Positions 7,766-10,814 of a stretch of DNA of 10,814 nucleotides are shown one piece after another. Made by a program: the position numbers and the translations under genes. Every line of letters starts with the position of its first letter. The stretch's first letter is position 1. Source of the DNA: Clostridiales bacterium (GTDB lineage Bacteria > Bacillota_A > Clostridia > Christensenellales > Christensenellaceae); assembly GCA_003149735.1 (NCBI GenBank), contig QANA01000076.1, positions 10,879 through 21,692 on the forward strand. Reading direction: 5' to 3'. The notes beneath the pieces are model-generated. The model was not told the DNA's origin. It saw nothing but the letters and a program-made list of their open reading frames with translations, and did no database searches.

Positions 7766-7801
7766 ACTCCCGCTTCCTTTCCAAATGCCTTTCACATATT
7801 A

Positions 7802-7827
7802 GACAATTTTAATAGAAAAAAGTTACA
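7802..7827 (-). promoter_or_regulatory. ECF-type promoter in front of the sigma gene (probable autoregulation)
   Basis: On the minus strand TGTAAC (7827-7822) is followed by a T run, 16 nt in all, and then TGTCTAAT (7805-7798). This closely matches promoters read by Bacillus ECF sigmas, whose consensus forms are TGAAAC-N16-CGTC (sigma-M, sigma-V) and TGTAAC-N17-CGAC (sigma-X). Transcription would start around 7795-7792, giving a leader of about 27-30 nt to the ATG at 7765. The site lies in the 82 nt between the YitT-like gene and that ATG. Confidence 0.7.
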
Positions 7828-7847
7828 AAAATAAAATCAATATTTTT

Positions 7848-8450
7848 TCAAATCTCACTCGACAATTCTTTTCGCATTTCTATTCGTTGCTGCACTTTCA
7901 GCAGCAAATGCAGCGTCAGCGATTGCAGCAGTGAAAATGCCAACCCTAACATGACAGAACGCCATCCATAAACCAGAATTCCGCTCAGCAATACTGTCAT
8001 ATTAACCAGATACATACAAAACGCCACTTTCACTTTTGGATATTTCCGATGAATCATCAGTGCCACTGTATCAAAACCAACAGCCGTAGATTTTGCGTGA
8101 ATACACAAAGCGTAACCGGTTCCCACCAGCACCGCCGCGAGAACAGCTCCCGGAATCAACGGCAAAGGTACTTCCCATTGCAGTGCACTGAATCCCGTAA
8201 ATAATATCAAATATGCCAGACAACTAAAAATTGTCCCTTGGAAATACTCTTTCCCAAGCCCAAAAAAGCACACTGCCAAAGGTAGCAACGAAAATGCATC
8301 TGCCAGCCAGGCAGTGGGGATACGCGTCATTTTGCTTAAAATCATAGAAAAACTTGTTACTCCTCCGTTCACAATCTCTTTAAGAATGGTAATACAGGCA
8401 TAAGCACCGGCAATCAGAACGTTTCCCATCATAATTTTTATATAGCGCAT
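7848..8450 (-). CDS. YitT/YczE-family integral membrane protein
   Basis: The 200-residue protein has about five or six hydrophobic helices (roughly 7-24, 47-64, 72-90, 98-117, 142-162 and 164-184). It shows the conserved turns of the YitT_membrane family: NGGVTSFSMILSK (28-40) after the first helix and GYALCIHAKSTAVGFDTVAL (112-131), the repeated glycine-rich region before a KYPKVKV loop. The C-terminal DUF2179 domain found in full-length YitT proteins is absent, so it is the short form. Function and substrate are unknown for the family. An upstream in-frame ATG at 8489 would add 13 polar residues, but AGGAGG lies five bases before the ATG at 8450, which I take as the start. It follows the DUF4438 terminator and has no clear terminator before the sigma gene. 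Confidence 0.8.
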   Translation of the reverse strand: MRYIKIMMGNVLIAGAYACITILKEIVNGGVTSFSMILSKMTRIPTAWLADAFSLLPLAVCFFGLGKEYFQGTIFSCLAYLILFTGFSALQWEVPLPLIPGAVLAAVLVGTGYALCIHAKSTAVGFDTVALMIHRKYPKVKVAFCMYLVNMTVLLSGILVYGWRSVMLGLAFSLLQSLTLHLLLKVQQRIEMRKELSSEI

Positions 8451-8505
8451 TTTTCCCTCCTCATTATGTGTATACGCAAAAGCTCCCATATGCCTTTTAA
8501 AATTT

Positions 8506-8550
8506 ACAAAAAGAGGCCTGAACAGGACTTCAATTCAGACCTCTTTTTGT
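8506..8550 (-). terminator. Rho-independent terminator of the DUF4438 gene
   Basis: Arms 8506-8522 and 8534-8550 pair over 17 bp around an 11-nt loop. One position is a C-A mismatch on the plus strand but a U-G pair in minus-strand RNA, so the hairpin is complete only in the leftward direction. The distal side of the stem carries TTTTTG. It begins 11 bases after the DUF4438 stop and separates that gene from the YitT-like gene. Confidence 0.8.
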
Positions 8551-8561
8551 TTACTTCGCAT

Positions 8562-9416
8562 TTATAGCAGCATATCCGCCAGATTTGCTTTTTCCTGCAA
8601 TTCATAGCCCAATTTCCCAGTGAGACAGGAAAACAGCGTCGTTACACCCGGGCCATGTCCTGAAATTTTACAACTTCCATGTACAATTACACCAATAGAA
8701 AGCGCGCCAGTGATAAAATTACGCCCATTTGTGTTGTCGCAATCCAAAAGGGCTACAATATCTCCCAGCCGCAATTCATCCAGATGATATTCCGCTACCA
8801 GTTTCTCATCAAAAAGTGTAATATCATAATCCCCTTTTTTAGTAGTGGATGCACCTAACCCCGAGCCCATCAGGCAGCCAGGTACTGCTTTAGCTACGGG
8901 TACAATCAGGCGGCCACCCTCTTCACGAATTTTCATTCGCCGCAATACTGCCGGATCCAGATTCATAACAGCAATTTCCGGATAATCCAATAATTGCAGC
9001 CCCTGCCCAAAAGATTTCACATTGATGCGATCTCCAATATTCATCTGTTCAAGCGCATCCTGCGGAAAATACAGAATCACATGTTCAATTCCTCCATGTG
9101 TTCCCGTAACAAATCCCTTTTTTCCCTTCGCATCCCCACTGATAACCGTTGCCTCATTGCCAATGCAGGAAAGATAATTATAAGCGTTGCTGCTGCGTTC
9201 ATTGACGTTGCGGGTACTGACGCCCGGTTCAATATGATCTGCCTCAAAACCATTGGCCAGATCACCGATTTTTACATTATAGGAAATACCGCCCGTTCCC
9301 GGCAAAACAAATACCTGCCCTTTTGCATCAATTTTGCCCAAGTCACTATATCCGGGTGGTGAAACTTCTCCCTGTACCGACAATTTTACCAATCGTTCTT
9401 CATTTGTACGAAGCAT
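8562..9416 (-). CDS. DUF4438 domain protein of unknown function
   Basis: The 284-residue protein matches, by recall, the DUF4438 family, known from Thermotogales, Synergistetes and anaerobic Firmicutes, for which no biochemical role is established. Characteristic stretches are VLPGTGGISYNVKIGD (37-52), EPGVSTRN (63-70), YLSCIGNEATVISGDAKGKK (81-100), TGTHGGIEHV (104-113), MGSGLGASTTKKGDYDI (183-199), LLDCDNTNGRNFITGALSIG (223-242) and SGHGPGVTTLFSC (252-264). The many Gly-rich and Asp/His-containing loops suggest a ligand- or metal-binding fold; that is inference. No signal peptide or membrane helix is visible. The frame stays open to 9548 and would overlap aspS, but the ATG at 9416 has AAGGAG eight bases upstream and is the natural start. 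A TATAAT at 9454-9459 and the terminator after the gene make it a single-gene unit or one that can be expressed alone. Confidence 0.8.
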   Translation of the reverse strand: MLRTNEERLVKLSVQGEVSPPGYSDLGKIDAKGQVFVLPGTGGISYNVKIGDLANGFEADHIEPGVSTRNVNERSSNAYNYLSCIGNEATVISGDAKGKKGFVTGTHGGIEHVILYFPQDALEQMNIGDRINVKSFGQGLQLLDYPEIAVMNLDPAVLRRMKIREEGGRLIVPVAKAVPGCLMGSGLGASTTKKGDYDITLFDEKLVAEYHLDELRLGDIVALLDCDNTNGRNFITGALSIGVIVHGSCKISGHGPGVTTLFSCLTGKLGYELQEKANLADMLL

Positions 9417-9453
9417 ACGTTTTTCTCCTTTTTTCACAAGCATCGTTTTTTTC

Positions 9454-9459
9454 ATTATA
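9454..9459 (-). promoter_or_regulatory. Candidate -10 element for the DUF4438 gene
   Basis: A perfect TATAAT (minus strand) sits in the 79-nt gap between aspS and the DUF4438 gene, 38 bases before the start codon. No good -35 lies 16-18 nt upstream. That region is instead a G-rich tract on the minus strand (9485-9469). The promoter is therefore only possible, and read-through from aspS is the alternative, since no terminator hairpin is seen in the gap. Confidence 0.35.
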
Positions 9460-9495
9460 ACGCATTTTCCCCACCCCCGCCACCCATTGTATGCT

Positions 9496-10803
9496 TTATG
9501 GTTCCAATCGACGCATATCTCTTGGGAAAAGTGCAGCTTCCCGCACATTTTCCAACTTCAGGAGACGCGCTGTCAGGCGCTCCAGGCCGATTCCAAAGCC
9601 GCCATGAGGCGGAAGACCATAACGATGTGCCTGCAGATAACTTTCAAAAGCAGCCACCGCCATCCCTCTTTGCCGCATCTTGCACGCCTGCTCCTGATAA
9701 TTATGAATCCGCAATCCTCCGGTGGTTACTTCCATCCCCCGAAACAACAGGTCGAAGCTTTGTGTCTCTCCCGGGTGCTGCATATCCTCCTTGGTATAAA
9801 AAGGCCGCTTCGCACTTGGATAACGCGTAACAAACAAAAAGGGGCAATTATATTCCGTTTCTGCCCATTTACATAGCGCTTTTTCCTCCTGAGGCTGCAA
9901 ATCTTCCATGTCCTTACCAGAAACGCCCAATTTCTGCACCAACAATTGTTTTGCCTCGGCAAACGGTATAGCCGGGATCGATTGAATTTTCGGTATATCC
10001 GCCTGCAGCAAATCTATTTCCAAAGCATATTGCTGCCGCAAAAACTCAAATGTATAACGCAGTATCTCCGTTTCCAATTGCATTAACTGTACAGGCTCTG
10101 AGATATATCCCATTTCCAGGTCTATACCCGTATATTCATTTAAATGGCGGGAGGTATCATGCGGCTCAGCCCGAAAAATCGGCCCTATCTCATATACCCG
10201 CTCGTACACACCTACCATCATTTGTTTATAAAATTGCGGGCTTTGCGCCAGGTAAGCCTTCCGATCAAAGTATTCTACCGAAAAAAGATTCGCACCGCCT
10301 TCTGCTCCGGCAAATACCAGCTTGGGCGTGTGGATCTCTGTAAATTCTCTCTCCTGCAAAAATATTCGTACAGCCCGACATATTCCCTCCTGCAATTTAA
10401 AAATAGCCCGCTGCTTTGCATTGCGCAAAGTAATCGGCCGTGTATCCAGCAAATGTTCCAGCGAAATTTGCAGTTCTTTGCGGTAAAGGGCTGTTGTGCT
10501 TTTCCTTTCCGGTTGGGAAAGTATCTCTATTTTCAGCAATTGGAATTCCATAGCCTCTTCTGTTCCCAGCCGTTTTTTCGCCCTTACTTTTGCCTTTATG
10601 CAACTTTCCTCTTTCAACTCCCGTAAAGAGAAACAGGAAAATTCTGGGCTGTATATACACTGGACAATTTCTCTGCGCAGACGCAGCAGTACAAATGCCC
10701 ATTTGCCCATTGTGCGAATATGATACACACTGCCTTGCAAAACAAGCATATCCTCTTCCTTTGCCTCTTTCCAACTTTTCTCTTTTTCTAATTGGTTACC
10801 CAC
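9496..10803 (-). CDS. aspS: Aspartate--tRNA ligase, archaeal/non-discriminating type
   Basis: This class II synthetase charges tRNA-Asp, and in the non-discriminating members also tRNA-Asn, with aspartate. The 435 residues comprise an N-terminal OB-fold anticodon-binding domain (about 19-97) and a catalytic core. The core has the EIHTPKL region of motif 1 (156-162), the LAQSPQFYKQ stretch (185-194), motif 2 FRAEPHDTSRHLNE (210-223), FDLLFRGMEVTTGG (350-363) and motif 3 GGFGIGLERL (401-410), ending LFPRDMRRLEP. The compact form without the bacterial insertion domain, and the RHLNEYTGID sequence, point to the archaeal-type AspRS rather than AsnRS or the larger bacterial AspRS. The frame is open to the window edge. 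The start could be the GTG at 10803, a codon outside the window, or the ATG at 10749, which has AGGA at good spacing but would clip the usual N-terminus. Confidence 0.9.
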   Translation of the reverse strand: MGNQLEKEKSWKEAKEEDMLVLQGSVYHIRTMGKWAFVLLRLRREIVQCIYSPEFSCFSLRELKEESCIKAKVRAKKRLGTEEAMEFQLLKIEILSQPERKSTTALYRKELQISLEHLLDTRPITLRNAKQRAIFKLQEGICRAVRIFLQEREFTEIHTPKLVFAGAEGGANLFSVEYFDRKAYLAQSPQFYKQMMVGVYERVYEIGPIFRAEPHDTSRHLNEYTGIDLEMGYISEPVQLMQLETEILRYTFEFLRQQYALEIDLLQADIPKIQSIPAIPFAEAKQLLVQKLGVSGKDMEDLQPQEEKALCKWAETEYNCPFLFVTRYPSAKRPFYTKEDMQHPGETQSFDLLFRGMEVTTGGLRIHNYQEQACKMRQRGMAVAAFESYLQAHRYGLPPHGGFGIGLERLTARLLKLENVREAALFPRDMRRLEP

Positions 10804-10814
10804 AATTTGTTCTA

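Noticed and set aside
7274..7795. Longer sigma factor starting at the GTG at 7795
   Set aside because: The predicted ECF promoter places the transcript start at about this codon and no ribosome binding site precedes it; the ATG at 7765 has one and starts at the conserved domain.
8451..8489. Thirteen-residue N-terminal extension of the YitT-like protein
   Set aside because: AGGAGG lies five bases before the ATG at 8450, whereas the ATG at 8489 has no comparable site and the added residues are polar.
9417..9548. DUF4438 frame extended to 9548, overlapping aspS
   Set aside because: The extension has no family resemblance, runs into the aspS 3' end and crosses the likely -10; the ATG at 9416 has AAGGAG at good spacing.
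9334..9876. 180-codon plus-strand frame opposite aspS and DUF4438
   Set aside because: It lies antisense to two well-supported genes, has no recognisable protein features and no good ribosome binding site; it is a shadow frame.

Overview
The window looks like a chromosomal segment of an anaerobic member of the Bacillota (Firmicutes). The grounds are moderate GC, strong AGGAG-type ribosome binding sites, a YitT-family membrane protein, a DUF4438 protein, an archaeal-type aspartyl-tRNA synthetase and an ECF sigma factor with a zinc-finger anti-sigma partner. Genus or family cannot be fixed from this sequence alone. I see no insertion sequence, integrase, phage gene, CRISPR array, tRNA or rRNA.

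Layout. One gene is on the plus strand: a 12-helix MFS transporter (137-1384), preceded by a terminator hairpin (1-27) belonging to something upstream. It converges on the minus-strand genes at a shared perfect hairpin (1397-1438). All other genes are on the minus strand. In transcription order they are: aspS (10803 to 9496), a DUF4438 gene (9416 to 8562) ending in its own terminator, a YitT-like membrane protein (8450 to 7848), an ECF sigma factor (7765 to 7274), a previously unlisted 48-codon gene (7283 to 7137), the anti-sigma factor (7135 to 5813) with a terminator fused to its stop codon, and then trxB (5649), glmM (4719) and glmS (3360) as a tight three-gene operon.

How they work together. 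GlmM and GlmS are the two amino-sugar enzymes flanking glucosamine-6-phosphate, which feed UDP-GlcNAc and cell-wall synthesis. Their operon also carries thioredoxin reductase. The 15-nt and 18-nt gaps leave no room for a glmS ribozyme, so this glmS must be controlled another way.

The most interesting part is the sigma/anti-sigma cassette. The sigma gene has a very good match to an ECF-type promoter (TGTAAC, 16 nt, TGTC) just upstream, which predicts autoregulation and shows that the start is the ATG at 7765. The apparent 137-nt gap between sigma and anti-sigma is filled by a small, strongly basic ORF. Its start overlaps the end of the sigma gene behind a GGAGG site, and its stop lies one base before the anti-sigma ATG. 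This makes a translationally coupled three-gene unit: sigma, small basic protein, membrane anti-sigma with a roughly 340-residue external domain that I do not recognise.
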